64,000 nucleotides of DNA from Anastatus disparis (GCA_017163975.1 JAFFSR010000364.1:1752408-1816407); one strand, 5' to 3'; shown: positions 32,540-44,680, counted from the stretch's first letter. Numbers and translations are program-made. Notes: generated by a model not told the origin, from the letters alone.

Positions 32540-33060
32540 TTAGAGACATGAGGGGTAGCAAAAGGGGTGACTTGGGTAGTGAGGGGGTGATTTGTGGACT
32601 GAGGGGTAGACTTGGGTAGGAGAGGGGTGACTGGGGTAGAGGGGGGAATCTTTTTTTTTTTTAAAAAGACATTTCAAGAGACATTTTTACGTTATTTTGA
32701 GGGGTGACTTTTGATTTTTTTGGAGGAGAAAAAAAAATGAGGGGTAGGAGTGATGGGGTAATAGTGGAAAGAGTGATAGTAGTGGTATAGAGAATGAGTA
32801 ACAAATACATTGATAAAATAAGGTAAATTTAGCTAAATTATCTGAGGGGGGGTGAGTGACGTACGAGGGGTAGCAAGAGGGGTGACTTGGGTAGTAGAGG
32901 GGTGACTTGGGTAGTAGAGGGGTGACTTGGGTAGTAGAGGGGTGTCTTTTTTTTCTGAAAAAAGATCATTTCTAGACAGACTTTTACGTTATTTTGAGGG
33001 GTGGATTGTGATGATTTAAGCATACAAAAGAGGGGGAGGAAAAATGAGGGGTAGATGAGG
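32540..33060 (-). repeat. ACCCCTC-rich tract near the Helitron B 5' end
   Basis: On the minus strand, repeated 'ctacccaagtcacccctcta' units and scattered ACCCCTC. Three exact ~21-bp units lie at ~32877-32942. Two longer blocks (~32540-32720 and ~32840-33060) share 'gacttttacgttattttgaggggt'-type sequence and are duplicates of each other. A comparable C-rich tract lies in Helitron A at 19817-19900. The minus-strand frame across it is low complexity. Confidence 0.7.
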
Positions 33061-33089
33061 AGGTTTTTTTTTATATAACTATATAATAT

Positions 33090-33092
<3 letters not shown>

Positions 33093-33130
<38 letters not shown>
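33093..33130. repeat. (TA)n tract, right target side of Helitron B
   Basis: Continuation of the TA tract at 26606-26650 on the other side of the Helitron. Confidence 0.85.
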
Positions 33131-33133
<3 letters not shown>

Positions 33134-33258
33134 AGTAAACAAAAAGGGAAAGATAGAGAGAGAGAGATATATATATAAAGCATACATATAAATACTCTTT
33201 CATAAGAGATGTCTGCACGTTTTATCGCGAGTGTATAAATAAAATTTTTTTCTTATAG

Positions 33259-34618
33259 AGTCGTCGACTCAAACTAAATGGAAATCACTCATTAAAATAT
33301 TTAAGGCTAAATACAGCCGTGCTCGTGATTCAAGATCTGACGATGGACTTAAGGATACGTATCTATCACCATGGTATGGCCATGCATGGCCATACTACTC
33401 TTCACTATTATTTTTAACAAATTTTGTGATACCTAACTCGTCAAATGGAAACTTGGATCCTAACCTTTTCACACAGCCCTTGTTATCAAAATATTCTTTG
33501 ATTGATCATAAAAAATTAAACAATTCGTTTGTTCTCCAGCCAATTTGGGATTTACCTTTTATATATAAAAAAGAAAATCAGATTAGTGAGCATCCGCTGA
33601 AAATGGAAAATAAAAATTAGGGGTCATTTGAGAAAAATTTGAGTAATAAAAAGGAGGTAGAAAATATAGTTGAATTAGATAAATACAACTAATCTTATTT
33701 AGAAACTTTATTACCGCCACTACGAGAAGTCAGCAAAGAAGATATTTTAATGTGTCGTAATGACATTTCAAAAGTGGTATTTAGTTATGCCTATAAAGGC
33801 AAGATCTGGAAATCTTTAAGTGAGCATTATGTTGTTCCCGAGAAGAAAAGGAGATTAAATGAAGATGATGGTAAGTAACAACTCAATTATATTATCATTA
33901 GAACTGAAATTTTAGTTACAATCATATTGAATTTTTTCAGATTGTCAAATAGTAGGCTATATTCCATCCCGTGCTCAATTTCAGTCTAATAGATTGATAA
34001 AAGAAGAAAAAAAGTATGAACCAACAGAAGATGATAGGAGAAAAGAACGCGCTATTGATGGTTACCTTTTAAAGAGCAGTGGTAAATATACTGAAAACAT
34101 TTTATTTTATTCTAAGAATTTTCATACATATATACACACATAAGTATCTATAAATTATTAGAATATTTTTTTTTATTTGAAAATTTTTTTTAGAATATAA
34201 TGCAAAATAAACTAATAAAAGATTTATTTTTCTAGAACATGCGATACCAAGAGTTGCAACCCATGCTTATCGTCCGCCACCACCAAACACAACACCAAAT
34301 AATTATAATTACGAACAGTATGCCCCTCCTCAGTATCTCTGGCATCATAACACCCAACCATTGGAAAATCGTGATCATCGTAGTCAAAGTTCTACATCAA
34401 ATACATGTACTGTCACCCATGCTACTATGAAACAGTCAGCCACTCCCTTACAGATTCCGGTAATGAAAGCTCAGTCGATTGATTCTTCGTTTCAGTCAAT
34501 CATAGAAACAAATAATAACGTTGCTAGCTCTTCAAAATTGAATAGTGATGTTCTACGTGAATTAGAAGACAAAGAAAATGAACCTCCTCGTTTCAAAGAT
34601 TCATCACTTAATGCATAA
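33259..34618 (+). pseudogene. MADF/BESS-domain protein of the Harbinger element, 3' exons, broken
   Basis: Exon 33259-33870 follows an acceptor (cttatag). It gives SSTQTKWKSLIKIFKAKYSR then YGHAWPYYSSLLFL, the second half of a MADF (Myb/SANT-like) domain. Further on is YLETLLPPLREVSKEDILMC, then RNDISKVVFSYAY, a BESS motif. Donor gtaagt at 33871, acceptor at 33940; exon 33941-34081; donor gtaaat at 34082, acceptor at 34235; exon 34236-34618 is Pro/Gln/Ser-rich and ends ELEDKENEPPRF...SLNA. In-frame stops at 33618 and ~33690 inactivate it. The first exon with the start of MADF is not found. PIF/Harbinger elements encode such a DNA-binding partner that escorts the transposase, which fits its place in the same element. 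Confidence 0.7.
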
Positions 34619-35671
34619 GAATTCTACATAGATAAAGAAAAAACTAAGGATTTTATCTATGGAAATCATCAGTTTGAGATTTAATAGTTTTTTCTTTTAA
34701 TTGCTCATGATTCTGATCAATAATATAATTCGGCGTAGAACTTCCTTTTTGTTTTAATATTGAGCATAAATGTTATTTTCACTTTTTTTTTAATTGTTAG
34801 TATTTTTATGTAAGATTTTAGATATGAAATGGTTAATTATTTTTAGTTTTTTAATTAAGTTCAATTTATGTACCGGTATTAGCTTTTTAGTGATTTAAAT
34901 TATTTTGAGTCCATGGAAATATGTGAATCACAAAGGTTAACAGTGAATCCATACATCGAGCCGTGTGACGCTTTTTCCTATGTAATGGATTTATGATTGG
35001 TTAAAATAATCTAATTTATACATTGGAAAGGGAGACACGTGGTACAAGACTCACACGTATGATACGTAATGCCAATTTTCTGTAAAAAACTATCTTGGCA
35101 AAAATGTCAAACTAAAAATGTAATGAATATGTATAGTCTTCACCTAAACGAAGTATAATTTGTGCTTACATATATAGTACTTTTCACATTATAAAAAGAA
35201 TGTGAACTCATTTAACGAATTCTGTGTTGAGCGTTATATAGAATCACTAATAATGATTTAATTGTAAAGATAGTATTATAATGTATAATAAGCACTATTT
35301 AACTATAATTTTTAATATCAGAAACATAATATTTTATAGTATAAGTAATGGAAAAATAAATTAAATTATTAGTTAGGATCAAATTTCAAAGTAATTTGTC
35401 TTAATTATCTTATCGTAATTTCATTTGATGAATTATTTTTATTTATTTTTAAATGCTGAGGCATCAACCAGAAAAAACTAGGCTGCGCAAAAAAAATAAG
35501 ATCAGGTGGATTGAATAGGAGCTAAATTAACAGTGTAGCAATTATTTTTTAAATTTATGTTATAAAATTTACAAATATGAATGATTCAGTTCGAACAGCT
35601 GAATCCTTATAAATTATTTAAGTTGGTGATATGTTCAATTATTACAGGCGAAATTTGGTCATTGTTAGAAG
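34619..35671. other. No gene seen; right-arm-only Harbinger sequence
   Basis: Non-coding sequence between the two Harbinger genes, lacking a left-arm partner. A tiny exon-like segment, acceptor 'attacag' at ~35648 and donor 'gtaagc' at 35673 (GEIWSLLE), is noted without further support. Confidence 0.4.
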
Positions 35672-36663
35672 GTAAGCACAAATAATACATTTGATTGTAC
35701 AAAATTAAAAATAAACTTCCTTCTGAATTATAATATTCTATTATCTTAAAAAGTTGAAAATCATTTTTTATTCGATATTTGATTATAAACTTTATTTAAT
35801 TTGTTATAATTTGATAAAATTATTATTATCTAGCATTGAAACAGTAAAATTCACTTAATTGATTACAGTTCATAATAGATGCCGTTTGAATGACTTTTCT
35901 AGTTTTTCATTATAATAAGCCATGATTTTTTAAATGATTTTCCAAGTCTCCCGTAAGAGAAATATTTGTTGAAAACCCTTGACAATGCCATAAATTTAAA
36001 AAAAAAAAAAAATACCTATCAATGTTTGATTCTATGTATTATAGCAGAATTTGTTATTTTGAAAAGTTTTAAATTGTTATATCAATTTTATATTGAAAAA
36101 CTAAAATAGAAGCGTTTATATTTATTATAAGAATAAATTTTTTATAAAAAGTAATGTCCTTAGAAAGATTATATTTTCATGGATTATAGATTTTACAGGT
36201 CTAAAATATATACTAGATTTAATTGTTATAGACACTATCGAATAATTTTCATAAGGAATCTACGGTTATTAGATAAATTATCACTTGGCTTATTTCAGTT
36301 ATAGTTTTTTTTATCAAGAACAATTATAAAACTAGCTTAAAAACGATAATTTTTATAAATATGAAATCTAATTAACAAAAATGTATTTAATATATAAAAA
36401 AAATTGATACACAAATAATAATAGACCTATTCAAACTTTTTTTTATGTTATTAATTTATTTTTATTTAATCTTTCTCATTATAAATATAAATAATCTGAA
36501 AATAAGTATAAGACAATTTCATATCTATGAAAATTTCGAATATACGATGTGTGTCGTTGGGTGAGGGAAGCTTTTTTCTGCTGATGCCTGTTTTTGCCCC
36601 TTTTCAAGAGTTGTTCTCCTTGATACATACCCGGCGCGACTACATATATATGTATACATTCAT

Positions 36664-37896
36664 TCATGAACATTTAGGACAGGAATGATTTTTTATAAAG
36701 AATGTTGTAAGTTCATTACGAATATCTTCTCTCGTTACAGGAACTACCAGTGCATCGTCGTCGTCGTCATCAATATCAATTATCTGCTGCTCTACGTTCG
36801 CATCCTGAACGGGAATCTGGAACAAGAGCTCTAAATCTATAATCAAATTGTGAAGCACGCACGTACATTTTACGATTAAATTAATTATTTCTGGAGTTTT
36901 ATCGATTTGAGTATATAATATACGCCATTTCTGGCTAGTATGAGCAAATGCATTTTCAACAACGACACGAGCTCTAGATAGTTGCTGATTGAATATTAAT
37001 TGTTTGTAGAGTAATTGAGTACCACGATATGGTTTAATCAAGAATTGAGATAGGGGGTAAACTCCGTCTCCAATAAAAAAATAAGGTAGAAAAATCTTTG
37101 AATTTTCTACTTTTTTAGGAATTGGAATATTAATTTTTTATTGCATCAAAGCCTTATTAAATTGAGATACTTGGAAAGTTGCCGAATTATGCTGACTTCC
37201 AAACCCTCCTACATCTATAAAAATGTACCTGTAGTTGGCGTCAACCACAGCTTGGAGAAAAATTGAAAAATAGCCTTTATAATTGTAATATAAGCTTCCA
37301 GAATTATTTGTTTCTTTTATATTTATATGACGTCCGTCAATGGCACCAAGGCGATGCGGCAAACCCCATTTGTTAAAAAAATCGTCAGATATTTTTATAA
37401 AATCCTCTTTAGAAGGAACTGGCATACATAATGGAGCCATCGTTGACCACAAAACACCCATTGTCTCAGATATAATAGAAGAGACAATTTTTATATAAAT
37501 TCGAATTAGCTGTTACCTGTCGCTAGAAATCTAAAATGGTAAAATAAATCAAATAATATAAATGTATCATTCTATTTGAACACACTGTATATAAATAGCA
37601 GAATATTTGACAGTTTGAATAAAAAAAAAAAACCTGAGTGTTAAAACCAATCGCTCTTCAGGCCAAATCGGTTGAGTGTGCAAGTTACACCAATTTTTTA
37701 TGAAAAAAGGATCAATTTTGCTTAACATATACTGAAATGTTTCAACACTCATCCTCACAAAATCAAAAAATTTTTTTTGGTGTTTTTTAATCAATGGGAA
37801 TAATGAACTGTATTCGCCATTGATGGAACGAGTACTATTTAGCGAATGCACTTGCATAGAGCGTGTATTTACACGAGGTATATATCGGTCTTGCAT
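36664..37896 (-). pseudogene. PIF/Harbinger DDE transposase (DDE_Tnp_4 type), broken
   Basis: Minus strand, three frame blocks. 37896-37567: start region with KKHQKKFFDFVRMSVETFQYML and ERLVLTLRFF, the family's N-terminal helix block. 37461-37138: catalytic centre with HRLGAIDGRHINIKET (first Asp) and YIFIDVGGFGSQHNSATF (second Asp). ~37100-36664: GVYPLSQFLIKPYRG, then SRARVVVENAFAHTSQKWRIL (Glu) and CTCVLHNL, ending in a poly-Asp tail. The order D-D-E and the flanking motifs are diagnostic. Frame breaks at ~37560-37462 and ~37137 make it non-functional. It is convergent with the MADF gene in the same element. Confidence 0.9.
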
Positions 37897-38471
37897 TTTA
37901 AAAAAAATCGTTCTAATTTTTGATCAATGCTCAATAAAAACAAATTATTCTGCAACACATAAATTATTTCACTATAGTCATATTTAATAAAAAATATATA
38001 ATTATTGTAGATAGAAAAAAAATTTTTAATCAATACAAAAATAGAATTGAAAATAAAAATAACCTATTTCATTGAATGAATATAAAAATAAAAAGTACAC
38101 AGAATCAAACAATTTTAGAGTATTTATAGGTTATCAGAATAATTTAATGATTAAAAGTTTATAATCAAAAAATTAACTTGCACAACATTTATTAGCTTTT
38201 CGAATAACAGTAGACTCTTGACTTATCGATGAGTATCGAAGTAAAAGTTACACAAGTATTACATTGCATGCCTTGTGGGGCGTCCCTAACATTCCAATGT
38301 ACTAAACTTGTGACTACATAATTGTATCATACTAACTAATTATTGTCCAGCGCTCTTTACTTACCCAGACTTACGTTTTCATTGATCTAATTCATTTTGT
38401 TAGTGCTCGATGTAAAATGATATGAGTTTTTTAACTTCATAATTGCACTACATCGAAATGTTCTGTTACGT

Positions 38472-39261
38472 CATAAACGTATCGTTTTTTATTAACATTG
38501 GTAAATCAAATTCCTCAGTTATTGAACAGTCGCATTATTTCATTGTTAAGCGAAATTAAGTAGATCATAAGAAAAGAAGCGAAACGTATGTTTCGAAATT
38601 TCAAAATGAATTTTACAAATCCTAAAAACATTACGAAACATATTATCAAAATTCAAGAAAATTTATAAATAAAAATTGGTGTAAAAGACAATAAATCTCA
38701 TAAACAAAATAAGTATAAAAACCAAATGAAACAAATGATATTCGGAATATTACCCCGGGTGTCTTATTGGTAATACGTTTACACTGCCCGTCAAGTTTAT
38801 ATTTCAAAGCAATTGCTATTATTAAATATACCTGTATCAATTATTAAAATATATACGCGCATAAAAATCAATTATATTAAAAGTGTTAAAAAATATCAAT
38901 AAACCTCGAGGATCTATTACATATTGTGCCTATTCATTTGTCTGCCCATACCTAGCACAAATCTACTGAGAAATACTACAAGGTAAGAATATATAATTAT
39001 TTAATAAACTCTTTATTTTCAAGAATCAAGTTTATCCTTTAATACCATTCAATCGTGAGAGCGATTTTGTTTAATTAAATATTGGTGGAGTTTTTCCACC
39101 ACTAAATTCATACATCCCTATCTTTATACATTTTATAAATAAATTCAATATTTTAAATATACATAATTTATATATATATTTAATGCAATTAATTAATATA
39201 ATTAAATAACATATACACTTTTTTTTACACACTTTTATTTAGTCCTGGTGCAAGTCAGGAT
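38472..39261. other. No gene seen; right-arm-only segment
   Basis: Absent from the mirrored place in the left arm (junction at ~21139). No open frame of note or recognisable repeat ends. Confidence 0.45.
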
Positions 39262-39353
39262 TTAACAGTTCAATATCACTAGCAAGTGTCTAACTTCTTT
39301 GTAGTTACTTTCTCTATTTTTAAAAAAATATTTCCACTATACAAGCACTATAA

Positions 39354-39536
39354 ATCTTAAAAATCTTAAGTATACATTTAGATATATCAAATAATACTAT
39401 TGATAAATTTTACTAAAAAATTTATGATTTATAAATATTTCATTAGAAATTTTCTTTTTCATTAATATTCATTGTATATTGAAAATTAATAATAATAATA
39501 ATATAATTTAAGAAAAAGTGAAAATATTTATAAATT

Positions 39537-39573
<37 letters not shown>

Positions 39574-39931
39574 TTTCATATTAAAAAAATTTTAATTCAA
39601 TTCACAATGATAAAAATCTAAAAGGTTTAAATTGTAAGGGGCTATAAAAACCAGCTTAATCTATATGTTATGAATAATGATTAAAATTTATTGATAATTT
39701 TTTTCAGATATTTTACATAAATAATTAATATGATGTATTTTTTTTCATGTTTCTATGTTAATAATAAAAATTTAATAAAAAATGTACAATTATATAATAT
39801 TATGTATAATATTAAAATATATTATAATAAAAATTTTTTTATATAAAACAATGCATAAATGTTACATTTTATATTGATATGATACCTATAATGGGGGTTG
39901 GCGAGCAGAGCGAGCAGGGGGATATCCCCTA

Positions 39932-39932
<1 letters not shown>
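39354..39932 (+). mobile_element. Helitron A, 3' portion and terminus
   Basis: Continues the Helitron A sequence broken at 21050. Ends 'gttggcgagcagagcgagca' then the hairpin GGGGGATATCCCC and CTAG at 39929-39932, followed by T of a (TA)n tract (39933-39969). Same terminus family as Helitron B. A separate (TA)n lies at 39543-39569. The proline/arginine-rich minus-strand frame here is not coding. Confidence 0.75.
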
Positions 39933-39972
<40 letters not shown>

Positions 39973-39984
39973 GGTGTGTGAAGG

Positions 39985-40380
39985 CCTGGTTCTGACGACA
40001 AATCTCGTGATTGCTATACGGTTCCGACGACATTGTCCAATTCTGGCGACATCGTCATAATGGATATGCACGTAAAGCCGATTCTGGCGACTTTTCATAG
40101 AAAACTGATTGCGACGACAAATTCCAAGTGATAGGTAATCGGTTACGGCGACATATAAAAAACTGGTTTTAGAGATAAGTTTTAACGCTAGAGTTCGTCC
40201 AGTCTTTCTTACCGCAGATTGTTATGAGAAATAATGAGGTAAAATTTACATAATGAATTACAAAGTACAGATTACTTATAAAAAAAAACTAGACATCGCC
40301 AAAACCGAGTTAAGGACAACTGTACCTTGAAGTATTAGCGGTCATAAAAAAGATGTCGTCATAACCGGTCAACAATAACG
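39985..40380. repeat. Cluster of 'ccggttctggcgacat' boxes, both orientations
   Basis: The core GGTTCTGGCGACA/GGTTCCGACGACA recurs at ~39991, 40018, 40040, 40078, 40105 and 40139 on the plus strand, and as its complement at ~40288 (gacatcgccaaaaccg) and ~40350 (gatgtcgtcataaccgg). Spacing is irregular (23-38 bp), with unrelated sequence between. No frame crosses it. Confidence 0.6.
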
Positions 40381-40470
40381 AATATTCGAACTATTGTTTG
40401 ATCTAAAGCTTGTTAAGACACTCATTACTCAAATAATATACAGCTAATATAATATAATTTATTTATTTAA

Positions 40471-40664
40471 GGAGAAGAGCGTTTATTAACGCAATTAACA
40501 TCATATCTTCATAACTATGAATATATGGTAGCTACATCTGTTAACAAGGATACAGACACAAACTTGATAGAAGTATTATTTAATGGTTCTACATTAATTA
40601 TAGTACTTCAAGTACCTAAAAGATTGCAAAAGATTGTAGTGCTTCTAATGTCACCAAAGTGCTC

Positions 40665-40695
<31 letters not shown>

Positions 40696-40701
40696 TGTTA
40701 G
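40471..40701 (+). other. Unrecognised exon-like open frame
   Basis: After a stop at 40468-40470 a frame stays open for ~75 codons (EERLLTQLTSYLHNYEYMV, then ATSVNKDTDTNLIEVLF and LIIVLQVPKRLQKIVVLLM) until it enters a (CT)n tract. Composition is protein-like, unlike the neighbouring non-coding DNA. No start codon or splice sites could be fixed, and I do not recognise it. Confidence 0.3.
40662..40694. repeat. (CT)n microsatellite
   Basis: About 16 CT units with one CC interruption. Confidence 0.9.
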
Positions 40702-41170
40702 AAAAATAAAAAAGTATAGGTCACGGTGACCGTATTATAACAGACTACGTACTTTCTACTCAGCCAGATATAAGAAATACTTTAATTATTGTATACCTTA
40801 TTGAAGGTTGGTTCCATGAATTCAATTTCTCATGAAAATCGCTTGAAATTATATAATTAGCACTGATAACAATCATGCCAGCATTAATTTATATTATACT
40901 ATAACAATTATGATGACATTTAAATAATTTATTATATTCTATAGTAGTTGATAATAATAAGAAAATATATAAGATACCATTAAGAAAATATCCCAAGACC
41001 TTTAAAAGTAATGTGTAATCAATTTCTTCGAAATATTTTTAAAATCATCACAACTGTGTTAAATGCGGATATATCTTTACATAGATAAAGCGAACATTTA
41101 CTGGGAGAATAGAATTGTTTTCTATAATATTAATATCTCCTCATTCTGTATTTATGAAGAATTTAAACAA
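40702..41170. other. No gene seen
   Basis: AT-rich sequence without supported features. Confidence 0.4.
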
Positions 41171-41402
41171 CTAAATTAATTTACGTAAAACAGAATGAGC
41201 ATCTTTCGAACTCTCAATTATTGTTTTCGCGGCATCTTGAGTGAATGATGTAACGTTTTGATGTAAGGACAATTGATTGTCTTGGAATTCAAAAAGAAAT
41301 CTCCAAGGAATAATTTGTGCCACCATATCCATAATAAATACAAGTATATATCCATAAAAATCCGGAATTTCGGAAATGGAAAGTAAAATCACTAAAAAGA
41401 AT
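41171..41402 (-). other. Unrecognised terminal exon-like frame, possibly of a membrane protein
   Basis: On the minus strand an acceptor-like 'ttctttttag' at ~41412-41403 leads into ~75 open codons ending in a stop. They read ISEIPDFYGYILVFIMDMVA, then QIIPWRFLFEF, then AAKTIIESSKDAHSVLRKLI. One hydrophobic segment (residues ~9-27) is followed by a polar tail. The layout faintly recalls the last transmembrane segment and tail of insect chemoreceptors, but no diagnostic motif is present. No upstream exon was found. Confidence 0.3.
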
Positions 41403-41579
41403 TCTGATGTCGTTATAAACGCAGTTGGTACAAGTATAACAAAACATAGATGTAAATATAGATTGGTTTATCAAATAAAACAACTTGTGCCGAAAAGATT
41501 TAATGGAACGTATTCATATTAATATAGGCGAGTTAGAGACAGTGTATCAAAACACAGATGTTAAAGTGTTATTACATTA

Positions 41580-44500
41580 GAAAATGTATCTCAGCAAATG
41601 CTTGCTCTTATATACGTAAAGATATATCTGCGCCTAACACTGTTTTGGCGACTTTCAAAATAGATTGAAAAAACTGAAAATTATGATTAATAATATGAAG
41701 AAATATCGATAATGTGTTGTATCCTTTAAAGTCTCCGACTATAAAACTTAGGAAATTATTTCTGTGGTTATACTAATAATAATAATTTTATTTGTATCTC
41801 AATAGATGATTGGTATAAGTGCTAATTACATCAATGTGAGAAATTTCAACGATGAAAGTGAAGTTACAAAAAACATTTTGAAGTTGTTCTTTCCAGTTAC
41901 TGTTATATTCTACATTAGGATCTAGAGATAATAAAATAAGCAATTTTCAACTCTCAGCAAATGCTTGTTCTTATCTACGTAAAGGTATATCTGTGCCTAA
42001 CACGGTTTAGGCGACATTCCAAATATTTCGAAGAAACTGATAATTATGATTAATAGTATGAAGATTTATCGGTAATGTGTTCTATCCTTCAAAGCCTCCG
42101 ACTAAAAAATTTAGGAAATTATTTTTGTGCTTAAAATAATAATAATAATAATTTTATTTGTATTCGAAAACATAATTTGTAAGAATGCTAATTACGTCGT
42201 TTTGAGAAATTTCGACAATGAATGTAAAGAAAAAAAAAATTTAAAGTTTCTCTTTCATATTATTGTCATAATTTACGATAAACCTTAGTGATTCTGAAAT
42301 AAGAAATTTTAATCTCTCAGCAAATGCTAGCTCTTATCTACGTAAAGGTATATCTGCGCCTGACACGATTTTGGCGACATTCCAAATATTTAAAAAAAAC
42401 TGAGGATTATGATTAATAGTATGAAGATTTATCGGCAATCTGTTATATCATTTAAAGTCTCCGACTACAAAATTTAAAAAGATTATTTTTGTGGTCAAAA
42501 AAATAATAATATTTTTATTTGTATTTGAAAAGATAGTTTGTATGAGTGATAATAACGTCATTTTGAGGAACTATCACGATGAATATAAAGTTATAATAAA
42601 CATTTTAATGTTGCTCTTCCATATTATTGTCATAATTAACGATAAACCTTAGAGATTCTGAAATAAGCAATTTTCAACTCTCAGCAAATGCTTGTTCTTA
42701 TCTACGTAAAGGTATATCTGTGCCTAACACGGTTTAGGCGACATTCCAAATATTTCGAAGAAACTGATAATTATGATTAATAGTATGAAGATTTATCGGT
42801 AATGTGTTCTATCCTTCAAAGCCTCCGACTATAAAATTTAGGAAATTATTTTTGTGCTTAAAATAATAATAATAATAATTTTATTTGTATTCGAAAACAT
42901 AATTTGTAAGAATGCTAATCACGTCATTTTGAGAAATTTCGACGATAAATGTGAAGTTAAAAAAAAAATTTTAAAGTTTCCCTTCCATATTATTGTTATA
43001 ATTTACGATAAATTTTAGAGGTTCTGAAATAAGCAATTTTAAACTCCCACCAAATGCTTCGTCTTATTTACGAAAAGGTATATCTGCACCTAGCCCGTTT
43101 GAGGCGACTATCGAATTATTTCGAAAAAATTGAATATTGTGATTAATAGTATGAATATATATCGGTAATATGTTCCATCCTTAAAAAATTCCTCTTATGA
43201 AATTAAGTGAATTATTTTTGTGGTCATAATGAAAATAATAATAATTTTATTTATATTTTAAAATATAATCGCTATGAATACTAATTACATCATTTTGAGA
43301 AATTTCCAAAATGAATGTAAAATTTGAAAAAAATTTTAAACTTGCTCTTTCTTATCATCGGGATATTTTACGATAAACCCTTAAGATTCATAAATAAGCA
43401 TTTTTAATCTCCCAGTAAGTGCTCGCTTGTATCTACATAACGGTATAACTGCGCCTAACAGGGTTTTGGCAACTTTTAAAATATTTTAGAGAAATTGAAA
43501 ATTATGATTAACAGTATGAAAATAAATCGGTAATATGTTATATCCCTTAAAGTTTTCTACTATAAAATTTAGTGAATTATTTTAGTGGTTATAATAATAA
43601 TAATCTTATTTGTATTATAAAACATGATTGGTATGATTGTTAATTACGTCATTTTGAGAAATTTCGACAATGAATGTAAAGAAAAAAAAATTTTAAAGTT
43701 TCTCTTTCATATTATTGTCATAATTTACGATAAATCTTAGTGATTCTGAAATAAGAAATTTTAATTCCTCAGCAAATGCTTGCTCTTATCTACGTAAAGG
43801 TATATCTGCGCCTAACACGGTATTGGCGACATTCCAAATATTTCGAAGTAACTGATAATTATGATTAATAGTATGAAGATTTATCGGTAATGTGTTTTAT
43901 GCTTTAAAGTCTCCGACTATAGAATTTAGGAAATTAATTCTGTGTTCATAATAATAATAATCTTATTTGTATTATAAAACATGATTGGTATGAGTGCTAA
44001 TTACGTCATTTTGAGAAATTCCCACGATGAATGTAAAGTTAAAAAAAATATTATAAAGTTGCTCTTCCTTATCATTGTGATATTTTACGATAAACCCTCG
44101 AGATTCGGAAATAAGCAATTTTAATCTCCTAGTAAATGCCCGCTCTTATCTACGCAATGTTATATCTGCGCTTAACATGGTTTTGGCGACTTTTAAAATA
44201 TTTCGGAGAAATTGAAAATTATGATTAATAGTATGAAGATATATCGGTAATATGTTATATCACATAAAGTCTTCTACTATAAAATTTAGTGAATTATTTT
44301 TGTGGTTATAATAATGATCTTATTTGTATTATAAAACATGATTGATATGAGCGCTAATTGCGTCATTTTGAGAATGACGATGAATGTAAAGTAGAAAAAA
44401 ACATTATAATGTTGCTCTTCCTTATCATTGTGATATTTTAAGATAAACCCTTGAGATTCTGAAATAAACAATTTCAATCTCCCAGCAAATGCTTGCTCTA

Positions 44501-44680
44501 ATGTAGGTAATGGTATATCTGCGCTTAACACGGTTTTGACGACTTTTAAAATATTTCGGGAAATTGAAAATTATGATTAATAGTATAAATATATATCGGT
44601 AATATGTTATATTCCTTAAATCTTCTACTATCAAATTTAGAGAATTATTTTTGTGGTTATAATAATGATCTTATTTGTAT
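41580..44680 (-). repeat. ~360-bp satellite, block A (about 8.5 monomers)
   Basis: Landmark 'tctgcgcctaacacggttttggcgac' recurs at about 41628, 41990, 42353, 42718, 43084, 43449, 43808, 44169 and 44520 (spacing 351-366 bp). Monomers also share 'cagcaaatgcttgctcttatctacgtaa', 'ttaatagtatgaag', an (AAT)n run and 'cttatttgtatt'. Identity between monomers is ~75-95%. Block A is opposite in orientation to the satellite at 47577-62967. Frames within it are shadows. Confidence 0.95.

Larger units (their letters stand above)
26651..33092 (-). mobile_element. Helitron B (6.4 kb, minus strand)
   Basis: The 3' terminus on the minus strand ends CTAG at 26654-26651, preceded by the hairpin GGGGGAACCCCCC and the sequence 'gttggcaagcagcgcgagca'. 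The same terminus type closes Helitron A at 39932. Flanks on both sides are TA tracts, as expected for insertion between A and T without duplication. The 5' end is placed at TC (complement of GA 33091-33092). It carries a helicase (no Rep domain), a small associated protein, C-rich repeats near the 5' end and a SINE insertion. Confidence 0.75.
21051..39350. mobile_element. 18.3-kb PIF/Harbinger-type fold-back element, TAA target duplication
   Basis: Left end TAGTGCTTGTATGGTGGA; right end, read inward, TAGTGCTTGTATAGTGGA. TAA lies at 21048-21050 and 39351-39353, fitting the TWA site of PIF/Harbinger. The right half carries both Harbinger-type genes: a MADF/BESS protein (33259-34618, +) and a DDE transposase (36664-37896, -). 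The left half (21051-25097) is an inverted, internally deleted copy of the right half and has neither gene. Helitron B and smaller elements are inserted later. Both genes are dead in this copy. Confidence 0.75.

Noticed and set aside
41580..44680. CRISPR or rDNA-spacer-like array
   Set aside because: The 360-bp monomers are adjacent, with no repeat-spacer structure and no rRNA motif.
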